The notes beneath the pieces are model-generated. The model saw only the letters and a program-made list of their open reading frames with translations, had not been told where the DNA came from and made no database searches. This document shows positions 45,943 through 56,530 of a DNA stretch of 64,000 bases, one piece after another. The translations under genes and the position numbers were made by a program. This DNA comes from Weissella hellenica. Its GTDB lineage: Bacteria > Bacillota > Bacilli > Lactobacillales > Lactobacillaceae. Position 1 is the stretch's first letter; each line of letters starts with the position of its first letter. The DNA is taken from contig NZ_BJEG01000011.1 in the NCBI RefSeq assembly GCF_005405545.1, forward strand, positions 1 to 64,000. Direction: 5' to 3'.

Positions 45943-47841
45943 TTATGCCCCACCTTCTATACGTTCAGACAATTCTTCCCAACGTAACATTTTATTTTCT
46001 AGCGCTTCATTAGTCTCATCAAGTTGCTTTTGTAAGTCACCTAATTTTGTGAAATCGTCCCCTTGAGTTGTCATATCAACTTCAATTTCACTAATTTTAG
46101 TTTCCAATGCTGCCATTTCGTCTTCAATGGTTTCCCATTCTTTTTGTTCTGACCACGTTAGTTTTTTCTTCTTAGGTGCTGGTGCTTTAGTTGTCGTTGG
46201 CACAACTGATACTGGCTTAGTATCTTTTTGAACCAGCGTTGGTACACCATAATCAGTCAAATAATCACTAAAACGACCATTGTAACTGGTAACAGCACCT
46301 TCACCTTTGAATATCCAAAGTTTATCTGCAACTTTATCCAAGAAATATCGGTCATGGGAAACAGTAATCACTGTACCTGTGAATGTTTGCAAATAATCTT
46401 CTAAAACAGTTAGTGTCCCAATATCCAAGTCATTAGTTGGTTCATCTAATAGCAAAACATTTGGCTGTTGAATTAATAATTTTAATAGATACAAACGCCG
46501 TTTTTCACCACCTGATAGCTGACGAATTAATGTACCATGCATGAATGGTGGAAACAAAAATTGTTCTAATAATTCAGCAGCTGATACATGATTACCATCC
46601 CGATCAATCACTTCTTCAGCAACCTCACTCAAATAGGCAATCACACGTTTATCATCTGGAATCGGTTCAGTAATTTGCGTATAGTACGCCATCTTAACTG
46701 TCTCCCCAATTTCAACAACGCCTGTATCTAATTGTTGCTGTTTTGCAATCACATTTAACAAAGTTGACTTACCTGATCCATTAGGTCCGGTAATACCAAT
46801 CCGCTCATTTCCTTGCACCAACGCACTGAAATTATCTAAAATTTTGAGCTGATCAAATGCTAGACTAGCATTTTGAATATTGATAACTTTCTTACCTAAA
46901 CGTGTTTGTCCTAAATTAACTGCCACATCTTCTTCAACCTGACGCGTGCCTTGTTGTGCGGCTAAGTCAGCAAAGGCATTTTCTCGTGCTTTTTGCTTAG
47001 TTGAACGAGCTTTAGCACCTGCATGCATCCAAGCTAATTCTTTTTTATATAGTTGCGCTGACTTGTGCTCAGCGATTGCTTCAGATGCGACTCGTTCAGC
47101 TTTAGCTGTCACATATTTTTCATAATTACCGTGGTATTCATATAATTTTCCAAATGATAACTCAAAAATTCGATTCGTCACCTTGTCTAGGAAATAACGA
47201 TCGTGCGTTACGGTCATAACAGCACCCTTGTAACTAGCAAGATATTTTTCCAACCATGCAATTGAGTCAAAATCTAAATGATTAGTTGGCTCGTCTAATA
47301 ACAATAAATCTGGTGCTTGAATAAGTACTTGGGCTAAACCGACACGTTTACGTTGTCCACCAGACAATGATGAAATTGGTAGGTCTAGATTCGGTAAATG
47401 TAATTGCGACAAGATATTTTTCACTTCAGATTCAGCTAACCAAGCGTCTTGTTGCGTCATTTGTTGTTCAAGTGTTGTATACCGTGCCAATAATTTATCA
47501 TCAGTTGGATTTTGCGAATACGCACCCAAAGCCGCTTGATAATCACGAATTAATTGGAACACTGGTTGCGCACCACTAAAAACGGCGTCTAATACTTTTT
47601 TATCTTCATCCAAAGATGGCTCTTGCTGTAGATAACCAATCGTATAATCATTTGGTGTTTCAATAGTCCCTGCATCAGCTGGCATAATGGCAGAAACGGC
47701 ATTAAGCAAGGTTGTTTTACCAGTACCATTGACACCAACAATCCCAACTCGGTCACCTGTTTCAATTAAAAACGATACTTGATCCAGTAACGTTTTTTCA
47801 CCATAAACACTGTGCAGATTTACTGCCCGTAATTGTTTCAT
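45943..47841 (-). CDS. ABC-F family ATPase (Uup/YfmR-like)
   Basis: The 632-residue soluble protein has two ABC domains: GVNGTGKTTLLNA and LSGGQRKRVGLAQVL, then GPNGSGKSTLLN and LSGGEKRRLYLLKLL. Both Walker B motifs are LLLDEPTN. A linker (about 245-290) and a C-terminal coiled coil (about 555-628, KKKKLTWSEQKEWE) place it near Uup/YfmR, which bind ribosomes or DNA. No membrane segments exist. It sits between cca and folA with very short gaps. Confidence 0.92.
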   Translation of the reverse strand: MKQLRAVNLHSVYGEKTLLDQVSFLIETGDRVGIVGVNGTGKTTLLNAVSAIMPADAGTIETPNDYTIGYLQQEPSLDEDKKVLDAVFSGAQPVFQLIRDYQAALGAYSQNPTDDKLLARYTTLEQQMTQQDAWLAESEVKNILSQLHLPNLDLPISSLSGGQRKRVGLAQVLIQAPDLLLLDEPTNHLDFDSIAWLEKYLASYKGAVMTVTHDRYFLDKVTNRIFELSFGKLYEYHGNYEKYVTAKAERVASEAIAEHKSAQLYKKELAWMHAGAKARSTKQKARENAFADLAAQQGTRQVEEDVAVNLGQTRLGKKVINIQNASLAFDQLKILDNFSALVQGNERIGITGPNGSGKSTLLNVIAKQQQLDTGVVEIGETVKMAYYTQITEPIPDDKRVIAYLSEVAEEVIDRDGNHVSAAELLEQFLFPPFMHGTLIRQLSGGEKRRLYLLKLLIQQPNVLLLDEPTNDLDIGTLTVLEDYLQTFTGTVITVSHDRYFLDKVADKLWIFKGEGAVTSYNGRFSDYLTDYGVPTLVQKDTKPVSVVPTTTKAPAPKKKKLTWSEQKEWETIEDEMAALETKISEIEVDMTTQGDDFTKLGDLQKQLDETNEALENKMLRWEELSERIEGGA

Positions 47842-47847
47842 TGTAAG

Positions 47848-49065
47848 TTATTTCTTCTCTTTCTGTACAAATTCGACAGCCGCCCGTAATAACATTTCTT
47901 TGTCATTAGATACTTGTCCCATCACGACTTGATACTCTAAATTAGCTAAAATTTCTCCAAATAACGGTCCGGGGGCTAACTGTAGTTCTTTAACTAATTC
48001 ACCACCATTAATTGCTAATGCTTTTTTATCTTTAATGGAAAGTGCTTGATAACGTTCCTCTAACCTGTCGACATCAACATTTAGCTCACTAAGTCTAATG
48101 GCTGCTAAAGTTGTTGTGATAGCTGATTTAGTTTGATAGAGTTGCCAATCGTCAACATCTTTAGATCGCAAATCGTTCATAACTGACACAGATGCTTTAG
48201 CAATTTGAATCATGTCATTTGGCTGCTTCCAAGCTTTTAAAAATTGACCAGTTGTTTGTGGATTTAGGCCTAATTCAAACGCCAACAATGTCCAAGCTTG
48301 GTTATCAGTCGTGGGTTGTCCTTGTTGTAACAAAAGTGCCAAGGCTGCTAAATCACGATCACTATTGCCAAGCATTGGCATATAATTGTTCAATCTACTT
48401 TTTATAAGTTCAACCAACCCATAGCTTGCTGCCGTACCCTGCATAAGTTTTGTAAACTCAATATTAATCCGTTCAATCGCAATATTAGCTAACAAAGCTG
48501 CATTAGCAGAAATAGCCTCTAACGTTTCCTCATCAATTTTAAAATCTAATTGTGCTGCGAAACGAACCGCACGCATCATCCTTAAAGCATCTTCATGAAA
48601 GCGTTCTTCAGCTTTTCCAACGGCTCGTAACACCCTTTCGTTCAAATCTGAAAGGCCGCCAAATAAATCAATAACTTCACCCGTTTTTGTCAAAGCTAAA
48701 GCATTCACAGTAAAATCACGCCGTTTTAAATCTTCTGCCAGGGACCGCACAAAAGTCACTTCATCTGGGCGCCTAAAATCTGTATAGGTTGATTCTGTTC
48801 TAAAAGTTGTTGTCTCATATCCTGTACCATGATCTAAAATCATCACCGTACCGTGATCAATACCCGTATCTACCGTTCGTTGAAAAATACGCTTAATTTC
48901 TTCAGGATAAGCCGAAGTGGCAATATCAACATCATGAATTGGTTTATTTAATAGTGTATCTCGTACTGAGCCACCGACAAAATATGCTTCATACCCAGCA
49001 GCTTCAATTGTTTCCAAAATTGGTAACGCATCCGTAAACTCTGTTGGCATTGTGTTAATTTTCAT
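47848..49065 (-). CDS. cca: CCA-adding tRNA nucleotidyltransferase
   Basis: The 405-residue enzyme adds the 3' CCA end to tRNAs. The catalytic region FVGGSVRDTLLNKPIHDVDI (about 30-49) includes the nucleotidyltransferase Asp pair DVD. RRDFTVNALAL (about 108-118) and the EDALRMMRAVRFAAQL segment follow. The ATG at 49065 uses GAGGAGG; an ATG five codons earlier overlaps that ribosome site and is rejected. The ABC-F gene follows after 6 nt. Confidence 0.94.
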   Translation of the reverse strand: MKINTMPTEFTDALPILETIEAAGYEAYFVGGSVRDTLLNKPIHDVDIATSAYPEEIKRIFQRTVDTGIDHGTVMILDHGTGYETTTFRTESTYTDFRRPDEVTFVRSLAEDLKRRDFTVNALALTKTGEVIDLFGGLSDLNERVLRAVGKAEERFHEDALRMMRAVRFAAQLDFKIDEETLEAISANAALLANIAIERINIEFTKLMQGTAASYGLVELIKSRLNNYMPMLGNSDRDLAALALLLQQGQPTTDNQAWTLLAFELGLNPQTTGQFLKAWKQPNDMIQIAKASVSVMNDLRSKDVDDWQLYQTKSAITTTLAAIRLSELNVDVDRLEERYQALSIKDKKALAINGGELVKELQLAPGPLFGEILANLEYQVVMGQVSNDKEMLLRAAVEFVQKEKK

Positions 49066-49155
49066 ATTTAGCCTCCTCAATTTTTCCTATATTAAGTATA
49101 ACAGACCAACCTCTATAAAAAGGCATCAGTTTCAGATTAATTAATGAATATTCAT

Positions 49156-49986
49156 TTATAATAAACTGTTGTCAATTAGCGATTTTGCTAATGATAACGC
49201 ATGTTCTTGTGTGTCTACTACCCCCATAAAGCCCGTTCGATGAATAAATATAATCCATGGCTTATTAATTTGTGGTAATGGTTGCTTAACTTGGAAACTA
49301 CCATGGCTTACTGGAACACCTTGAATCATCCAGTTACCATCCTTTCTAGGCATCACAACAAAACGACATTTATCAAAATGTTCTACATAATCTTTCCATG
49401 TCCCAACAACTGGTAATAACAATAATTCATCAGATATAAAAGTCGCATGTTCAATAACCTCTTTTTCGGCAATTAATTTTGCAACGGTTTTATAAATATG
49501 GTTTTCTAATACACCTTTTGCAAACGCAATAGCGCTTTTAAAACTTTCTAAATCATGATCTTCATCATAAAAATCATTGATAGCATCCGAAATCGTAAAT
49601 GCAGGACTTTGATAAGTTGTAACCCCGTTATCCAAGGCATCGATGCCAATAATAAAACTTTTTTCCACATGTGCTTTTGTTTTCACAATTAAATCTGAGG
49701 TAATGGTTGGCATCGTTGTTTTTAAATATGTCTCACCAAATTTTTGCCAAATCAACCCAAAGGCTGCCATTGGGACACCATTTTCATGTTGTCTTTGGTC
49801 GTCAATACCGTGGTGGTCAAATTCACCACCACCAACATCATATACAAAATTATTTTCATCATCTGTTATCTTTTCATCGCGTGTACGGATAAGTGATAAT
49901 TCAGGAAACAGTTGTGTCAAAATAACACTTGCAAAGACATCATCGGCATGAAACTTGCCGTTGTGTGTCACTAATTGTTGATACAT
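49156..49986 (-). CDS. MYG1-family metal-dependent hydrolase
   Basis: The 276-residue protein matches the MYG1/UPF0160 family, related to DHH phosphoesterases. Metal-site motifs are HNGKFHADDVFA (residues 8-19) and YDVGGGEFDHHG (about 49-60). In eukaryotes MYG1 is an exoribonuclease; the bacterial role is not defined. Length and motifs are intact. It appears to be a single gene upstream of cca. Confidence 0.9.
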   Translation of the reverse strand: MYQQLVTHNGKFHADDVFASVILTQLFPELSLIRTRDEKITDDENNFVYDVGGGEFDHHGIDDQRQHENGVPMAAFGLIWQKFGETYLKTTMPTITSDLIVKTKAHVEKSFIIGIDALDNGVTTYQSPAFTISDAINDFYDEDHDLESFKSAIAFAKGVLENHIYKTVAKLIAEKEVIEHATFISDELLLLPVVGTWKDYVEHFDKCRFVVMPRKDGNWMIQGVPVSHGSFQVKQPLPQINKPWIIFIHRTGFMGVVDTQEHALSLAKSLIDNSLL

Positions 49987-50134
49987 TTTTACTTAGCCTC
50001 CAAATTACTTATAACCTTTATTTTCTATTTTACACGTGATTGCATGATAAAAAAATAGCACGACAACAAAAGGTACTTTGAAACAAAACGGCATTCATTG
50101 GTAATTATTAACTACCCAAACGATGCCTATATTA

Positions 50135-50175
50135 AAAAATAGCAAATTACCAATAAATTAGTAATTTGCTATTTT
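50135..50175 (-). terminator. Terminator of glmS
   Basis: AAAATAGCAAATTAC pairs with GTAATTTGCTATTTT around 10 nt. It lies 40 bases after the stop of glmS, though the T-run on the minus strand is interrupted. Confidence 0.75.
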
Positions 50176-50215
50176 GCAAGATAAGAACACTTATTGTGTT
50201 CTGACCTCATTATTT

Positions 50216-52036
50216 TTACTGAACCGTAACTGACTTTGCTAAGTTACGTGGGTGATCGACATCTAAGCCACGACCAAGTGACGTATAATAAGCCAACAAT
50301 TGTGCTGGTACAACACTTACTAATGGCGTCAATAACTCATTAATATCTGGTAATACCAAATCATCTTCTGGTTTAGCGATAGCCTTAGTAACAATCGTAA
50401 AGGTCTTTGAACCACGTGCTTGTGTTTCAGCCAAATTACCACGTACTAATCCTGCTAAACTTGGTTGTGTCATGATGGCGATAACGGGCGTATCTTGTTC
50501 AATTAATGCCAAAGTCCCATGCTTTAATTCACCAGCTGCAAAACCTTCTGTTTGAACATATGATACTTCCTTCAATTTCAAAGCATCTTCAAGAACTACT
50601 GCAGAGTCCACACCACGACCAATGTAAAAGGCATTTTGTGACGGCACTAGCATATCATTAGCAACTTTTTGTAACGTTTCTTTATCATCAATGATTCCTT
50701 GAATAGTAACAGCAATCTTTGATAATTCTTGTTCTAAATCAAGACCTAATTGCTTGCGGTCTGCTAAAGCGTACGCCAAAATAACTTGTAATGTAATTTG
50801 GGCAACATAAGCTTTTGTTGAAGCAACGGCAATTTCAGGACCTGCAATCAATGGTAAAGCATATGTTGCTTCACGCCATAACGTTGACTTTTCAACATTA
50901 GTTAATGTTAATGACTTAAAACCTAACTCATTAATATTTTGAAGTACTTCACGAGAATCAGCTGTTTCCCCTGATTGTGATAGGAAGATAAAGAATGGAT
51001 TTTCTGCTAACAATGGTTGATCATGAGCAAATTCTGATGAAACATGGACTTCAGTTGGAATACCCGCCCAACGTTCAAACATACGTGCACCAACTAAACC
51101 AGCATTATATGATGTACCAGCAGCAATGATGTACAAACGATCAGCAGCTTTGATATCATTGATAATTCCTTCACCAATTTGAGGTTCATCATTTTGTGGC
51201 AAATAACGTGAAATAAGATGGCGTAAAACAATTGGTTGCTCATCAATTTCTTTTAACATGTAGAACGGATAAGTGCCCTTGTCTGTTTCAGTTGCATCAA
51301 TATCCAAGTGGAAAATATCACGGGTCACTGGTGTACCAGTTTGATCAAATAATTGTATATTATCTGGATCAACAATCGCAATTTCACCATCATGCAGTTC
51401 AATAAAGTCATGTGTTTGATCCAGCATAGCAACTGCATCAGATGTTACCACATTAAAATCTGCGCCAACTCCGATCAATAATGGGGACTTTTGCTTAGCA
51501 ACGTACATGCGTTCAGGCTCTTCGCGATCCATTAATAAGAAACCATATGCTGAATTTTCATCCATCAAACCAATTAATTTCTTTAATGCATCAATTGTGG
51601 TGGCCCTTTCTTTAACAAATTTATCAATCATTTGAACAGCTACTTCAGTATCAGTATCTGATTCAAAGTGCACGCCTGATAAATAAGCTTGCTTTAACTC
51701 AGCATAGTTTTCAATCACACCATTATGAACAAGGTAGAAGCGACCGTCACCCGACATGTGTGGATGAGCATTATCAACTGATGGCACACCATGAGTTGCC
51801 CAACGCGTATGTGCAATTCCTGCAGATCCTTTAACATCCTTTGAAGACACAAGCTTTGCTAATTCTGAAACACGACCGTTTTCTTTAACTAGTTGATCAG
51901 TTCCTGTCGTTTCATCAGAAACATACAACCCTGCAGAATCGTAGCCACGATATTCTAATTTTTGTAGCCCCTTCAATAAAACAGGTGCTGATTGATAATT
52001 GTTACTACCAGTAAATCCAACGATTCCACAAAACAT
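50216..52036 (-). CDS. glmS: Glutamine-fructose-6-phosphate aminotransferase
   Basis: The 606-residue enzyme makes glucosamine-6-phosphate, the first step to UDP-GlcNAc for the cell wall. The glutaminase domain (1-240) is followed by two SIS domains (about 285-425 and 455-595) and the conserved C-terminus DVDHPRNLAKSVTV. The oddity is the start, MFCGIVGFTG. The nucleophile cysteine is residue 3, whereas the family has Cys2, exposed by methionine removal. AAGGAG is 6 nt before this ATG and no start codon lies directly before the Cys codon. Either a dipeptide is removed or the sequence needs checking. Confidence 0.96.
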   Translation of the reverse strand: MFCGIVGFTGSNNYQSAPVLLKGLQKLEYRGYDSAGLYVSDETTGTDQLVKENGRVSELAKLVSSKDVKGSAGIAHTRWATHGVPSVDNAHPHMSGDGRFYLVHNGVIENYAELKQAYLSGVHFESDTDTEVAVQMIDKFVKERATTIDALKKLIGLMDENSAYGFLLMDREEPERMYVAKQKSPLLIGVGADFNVVTSDAVAMLDQTHDFIELHDGEIAIVDPDNIQLFDQTGTPVTRDIFHLDIDATETDKGTYPFYMLKEIDEQPIVLRHLISRYLPQNDEPQIGEGIINDIKAADRLYIIAAGTSYNAGLVGARMFERWAGIPTEVHVSSEFAHDQPLLAENPFFIFLSQSGETADSREVLQNINELGFKSLTLTNVEKSTLWREATYALPLIAGPEIAVASTKAYVAQITLQVILAYALADRKQLGLDLEQELSKIAVTIQGIIDDKETLQKVANDMLVPSQNAFYIGRGVDSAVVLEDALKLKEVSYVQTEGFAAGELKHGTLALIEQDTPVIAIMTQPSLAGLVRGNLAETQARGSKTFTIVTKAIAKPEDDLVLPDINELLTPLVSVVPAQLLAYYTSLGRGLDVDHPRNLAKSVTVQ

Positions 52037-52062
52037 ATTTTTCTCCTTAAAAACTAAAGCCC

Positions 52063-52190
52063 AAATGGTATAGTATTTTTTTTGATTATTTTTAATTTTT
52101 TTATATCACAAACACTATTATTACGCGTTAGTGTTTACTGGTCAACAGATTAACACGAATATATAACTACTTTGGTATAAATTGGTATAG
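52063..52190 (-). promoter_or_regulatory. glmS promoter region with three TGGTATA-type sites
   Basis: On the plus strand AAATGGTATAG (52063-52073) and TTTGGTATAAATTGGTATAG (52171-52190) give three copies of TGGTATA. They flank a candidate minus-strand promoter: TTGACC (52140-52145), 17 nt, AATAAT (52117-52122). The copies resemble half-sites of GntR-family amino-sugar regulators of the NagR/DasR type (TGGTCTAGACCA). An 8-bp hairpin (AAACACTA/TAGTGTTT) overlaps the promoter. The regulator is inferred only. Confidence 0.4.
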
Positions 52191-52232
52191 CTTCAACAAT
52201 AGTATCAAAAATAACAATATTTTGATTGCAAA

Positions 52233-52265
52233 GAAAAAGAGTTAGCTCAAAATGGGGCTAACTCT
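52233..52265 (-). terminator. Terminator of the 37-codon gene
   Basis: AGAGTTAGC pairs with GCTAACTCT around 10 nt, with TTTTTCTTTG following on the minus strand. Confidence 0.8.
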
Positions 52266-52318
52266 AAAAATACTAAGCTCATTGACCAATAGTGACCAGA
52301 GCTGTTTATAATCATCGC

Positions 52319-52432
52319 TTAACTGTGAGCATTTGAATGCTTACAATCATTGTGGTGGCGCTTAACATCCATGCTTTTATATGCACGAACAGCGCGACCA
52401 ACTTTTTTATTCAACATATTCATTCCAAACAT
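52319..52432 (-). CDS. 37-residue histidine-rich basic peptide
   Basis: The frame begins MFGMNMLNKKVGRAVRAYKS and ends with a His/Asn/Cys-containing tail (KRHHNDCKHSNAHS). A good ribosome site (AAGGGGGC, 6 nt spacing) precedes the ATG. A strong terminator follows 55 bases after the stop. The first part could form an amphipathic helix, and the tail with four His and one Cys might bind metal. I do not recognise the family. The gene stands alone between amtB and glmS. Confidence 0.5.
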   Translation of the reverse strand: MFGMNMLNKKVGRAVRAYKSMDVKRHHNDCKHSNAHS

Positions 52433-52541
52433 CGGATTGCCCCCTTATATATATTTATTCAAAATGTAAAGTTTTCCTTTACATAACTGTAATATTAACC
52501 GTTGATATATACTAACGCACTTACCTTAAATTGTCAATAAA

Positions 52542-53726
52542 TTATATGTTAATTTCTCCATGTAAATCATAGTCTAGACCTTTTTCTTCAATCGCTTCAT
52601 CTACACGTAATGGCGTCACTAACTCAACTAATTTTGCGATGATAATTGTCATTATTGCAGCCAATAAGATGGTAATCACCATCGCACCAATCTGTGTACC
52701 TAGCAATTGCCAACTAACTGATTGTCCTGTTAATGATTTTGATGCAAATAATCCTGTTAAAATACCACCCATAACACCACCAATACCGTGTAATCCAAAT
52801 GCATCAAGCGTATCATCATAGCCCAATCGATTCTTTAGAACGTTGGTTGCAAAGTAAGCACCCACGGCAACGATAATCCCTATTCCCATCGCACTAGCGG
52901 GTTGAACAAATCCTGCTCCAGGTGTAATCGCCACTAAACCAGCAACACCACCTGACATTGCACCTGAAACACGCACCCGTTTGAAGATAACCATATCCAT
53001 GATAACCCAAGTCAACATTGCGAATGCAGCTGCAATACTTGTATTTGTAAAGGCAATTATTGCAACGCCATCAGCAGCTAATGCTGATCCGGCATTAAAA
53101 CCAAACCAACCAAACCATAACAAACCACCACCGACAACCGTTGCAATTAAGTTAGTTTCGTTTAGAAACTGTACTTTACGTCTTTTACCAATCAACAATG
53201 CCAATACCAATCCAGAAACTCCTGATGAAATATGTACAACATCACCACCAGCAAAGTCTAACGCACCATGAGAAGCTATAATACCATCACCCCAAACCAT
53301 GTGCGCTAATGGAACATATACTAACAACATCCATGCCAACAAAAAGAGAATGAAAGCTTTAAAATTCATACGGCCAACCACAGATCCTGCAATAATAGCC
53401 ATGGTAATCATCGGAAACATCCCTTGAAATAAAGCGAACAGTCCATCTGGAATGCTCAATCCTCTGGTGCTCTTAGTCATCGAAACATTATGCAAAAAAG
53501 CAGCGTCTAAATTACCAATAATTGGTCCTGAACCACTAAATGTTAAGGAATAACCAACCGTGAACCACACAACACCTCCGACAGCAACTGCAATCATAAC
53601 CATAGCCAATGTATTAACGGTTGTTTTTGTTTGCGATAAACCGCCATAAAATAAAGCTAATCCCGGAACCATTAACCAAACTAACCCTGCACTAATTAAT
53701 ATCCATGCAATATCCGCACCATTCAT
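52542..53726 (-). CDS. amtB: Ammonium transporter
   Basis: The 394-residue membrane protein has the 11-helix Amt fold. It begins MNGADIAWILISAGLVWLM and contains PGLALFYGGLS. DFAGGDVVHISSGVSGLV carries the first conserved pore His, and FGLHGIGGVMGG the second. It conducts ammonium or ammonia across the membrane. No glnK/glnB gene, the usual regulator partner, lies beside it here. The ATG at 53726 follows AGGTG; an ATG three codons earlier is possible. Confidence 0.95.
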   Translation of the reverse strand: MNGADIAWILISAGLVWLMVPGLALFYGGLSQTKTTVNTLAMVMIAVAVGGVVWFTVGYSLTFSGSGPIIGNLDAAFLHNVSMTKSTRGLSIPDGLFALFQGMFPMITMAIIAGSVVGRMNFKAFILFLLAWMLLVYVPLAHMVWGDGIIASHGALDFAGGDVVHISSGVSGLVLALLIGKRRKVQFLNETNLIATVVGGGLLWFGWFGFNAGSALAADGVAIIAFTNTSIAAAFAMLTWVIMDMVIFKRVRVSGAMSGGVAGLVAITPGAGFVQPASAMGIGIIVAVGAYFATNVLKNRLGYDDTLDAFGLHGIGGVMGGILTGLFASKSLTGQSVSWQLLGTQIGAMVITILLAAIMTIIIAKLVELVTPLRVDEAIEEKGLDYDLHGEINI

Positions 53727-53861
53727 TACCCACACCTACGCTTTCTTAAATATCTTAACATCAGTATAAGCATCTAAATAAAAATCGTAATGAAATGTGT
53801 TAGCAATTGTGACATCTAATGGTATAGACTATTTATATTTTCAATGTTTAAACCCATTAAA

Positions 53862-53895
53862 ATAGCCGAAGCTATCTAAATTAGATACCTTCGGC
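53862..53895 (-). terminator. Terminator of the LCP gene
   Basis: AGCCGAAG/CTTCGGC and TATCTAA/TTAGATA form a long stem with one small bulge. On the minus strand a T-rich tail follows. Confidence 0.8.
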
Positions 53896-53915
53896 AAAAT
53901 TACAATCATCATTTA

Positions 53916-55028
53916 TTAATTTGTTGGGACACCAATTGTATTCAATGTAGCAGTTGAAACATCTCCACCATATAATGATCCCGTTTGTGCTTGCTTAAGT
54001 CCTAGCGACTGACGCAAAACATTGGTAGCACGTTGTTGTTCATCACTTGAAACAACTTCAGTTGAGCCTGAAGATAGACTATAACCATCACCTTGAATAT
54101 GATCATTTTTAACGTTATCTGCAGCACCTGCATACTTGCGAACCATAGTTATCATATCACCATATGACAAATCAGTTTGCATTGACGACGTAATTGAATT
54201 CAAGAAACCTGAATCCAATAATTTAGTTGGGTTATTTTCAGCTGCTTTAATAATACCTTGTAATACCAAGCGTTGCCGATTTTGACGACCATAATCACCT
54301 TGTGGATCATCATAACGCATACGTGAGAATGCTAGGGCTGCTTCACCCGTCATACTTGTATAAGTCTTCCCATTATGGGTATAAGTACTTGAGCCTTGTG
54401 TAAAGCTATACAAATTACCACCAGTTGCATGTGCTGTATCAGGATTAAAATCAAATGTTAACGGTGAATTGACCTTAACGCCACCAACTTTATCAACTAC
54501 TTTTTCCATACCACCCATGTTAACCAAGGCATAGTAATCAATGGGCACGTTTAACCATTTTTGAACCGTCTTAATCGTTGATTCAGCTGAACCATATGAA
54601 TAAGCTGCATTTATTTTTTGTGGGAACGTATCTTCATGACCAACAATTGAAACCAAGGTATCACGAGGGATTGACATAATAGTTGTCTTGTCCTTCTTTG
54701 GATTAATCGTTACCAACATAATTGAATCAGTACGTCCTTTGTAGTGTCGATTTAATTCACCCGTATCAGTCCCTAACAATAAAATTGAAATTGGCCGACC
54801 CGATTTCATAACACTTGAAACATCACGCGCCTTTTTCATTGTTGGTTCTACATATGATTTATCGATTGCACCTTTAGTTTGCATATAAGCATACCCAAAT
54901 AATCCAGCGACTATCAAAATCACCAATAATATTAAACTTAAAATAGTATTGCGTATTTTATGTGATTTTTTAGGGCTTTTCTTCTTATCACTGCGATTAC
55001 TGCGTGATACTTGTTGCTCGTCATTCAT
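53916..55028 (-). CDS. LytR-CpsA-Psr (LCP) family cell-wall transferase
   Basis: The 370-residue protein has a basic cytoplasmic N-terminus, a single membrane helix (about 28-50) and an extracellular LCP domain (about 80-250). LLLGTDTGE, GRTDSIMLVTINP and MSIPRDTLV are its signature motifs, with the conserved Asp and Arg residues for pyrophosphate-lipid binding. LCP enzymes attach teichoic acids or other glycopolymers to peptidoglycan. AGGAGG lies 7 nt before the ATG. The gene stands alone. Confidence 0.93.
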   Translation of the reverse strand: MNDEQQVSRSNRSDKKKSPKKSHKIRNTILSLILLVILIVAGLFGYAYMQTKGAIDKSYVEPTMKKARDVSSVMKSGRPISILLLGTDTGELNRHYKGRTDSIMLVTINPKKDKTTIMSIPRDTLVSIVGHEDTFPQKINAAYSYGSAESTIKTVQKWLNVPIDYYALVNMGGMEKVVDKVGGVKVNSPLTFDFNPDTAHATGGNLYSFTQGSSTYTHNGKTYTSMTGEAALAFSRMRYDDPQGDYGRQNRQRLVLQGIIKAAENNPTKLLDSGFLNSITSSMQTDLSYGDMITMVRKYAGAADNVKNDHIQGDGYSLSSGSTEVVSSDEQQRATNVLRQSLGLKQAQTGSLYGGDVSTATLNTIGVPTN

Positions 55029-55174
55029 GAGCTTTTCCTCCTAATATAGTGATTACCATTACCTATCTTGCTGTTAAAAACAAGCATGACAGTATGTATG
55101 ATAATTAATGCCTATAAAACATTATACACAAATAAGTTCATAAATAGCTGCTAAAATTATTAAGATAAAAAAAA

Positions 55175-55205
55175 AGAATTGAAAACCTATACAGTCCCCA
55201 ATTCT
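55175..55205 (-). terminator. Terminator of the frr operon
   Basis: On the minus strand AGAATTG pairs with CAATTCT around 17 nt, followed by nine T's, 20 bases after the stop of frr. Confidence 0.75.
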
Positions 55206-55224
55206 CGTTGAATAATTAACGAGC

Positions 55225-55782
55225 TTAAATCGTTAATAATTCTTTTTCTTTTTCAGCAGCAATTGCGTCAACATTCTTAATGGCTTCATCTGTCGCCTTT
55301 TGAATGTCATCCTCAATACCATGCGCTTCATCTTCAGATAAGTCATTGTTCTTTAAAGCCTTTTTAGCTTCATCCATCGCATCACGACGGACGTTACGAA
55401 CAGCAACCTTAGCACTTTCTGCTTCACCTTTAACTTCTTTAGCTAAATCTTTACGTGTCTCTTCTGTCAACGCTGGAATAACCAAACGAATAACTGAGCC
55501 ATCATTAGCTGGTGTTAACCCTAAATCAGATGCAAAAATAGCTTGTTCAATACCTTTAAGAGCTGTCTTATCAAAAGGCGTAATCAATAAAACTCGTGCC
55601 TCTGGCACAGTAACTGATGCCAACTGATTTAAAGGTGTTTGTGCCCCATAATATTCTGCAGTAACACTACGCAAAATTGATGGATTGGCAACACCGGCAC
55701 GAATATTTCCTAATTCACGCTGTAAAGCATCACCTGCTTTACTCATGCGTGTCTTTGCTGATTCAACAATTGCATTGGCCAT
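55225..55782 (-). CDS. frr: Ribosome recycling factor
   Basis: The 185-residue protein splits the post-termination ribosome with EF-G. The three-helix bundle is clear, and the motif [15 protein letters not shown] is typical of RRF. The C-terminus has the expected [19 protein letters not shown] end. It follows pyrH by 4 nt, as in nearly all Firmicutes. Confidence 0.97.
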   Translation of the reverse strand: MANAIVESAKTRMSKAGDALQRELGNIRAGVANPSILRSVTAEYYGAQTPLNQLASVTVPEARVLLITPFDKTALKGIEQAIFASDLGLTPANDGSVIRLVIPALTEETRKDLAKEVKGEAESAKVAVRNVRRDAMDEAKKALKNNDLSEDEAHGIEDDIQKATDEAIKNVDAIAAEKEKELLTI

Positions 55783-55786
55783 AATA

Positions 55787-56512
<726 letters not shown>

Positions 56513-56530
56513 TTAATTGCCTCGGCCTTC

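Noticed and set aside
52037-52230. glmS ribozyme
   Set aside because: I could not find the conserved core or pseudoknot sequences in the leader, and the Lactobacillales generally lack it.
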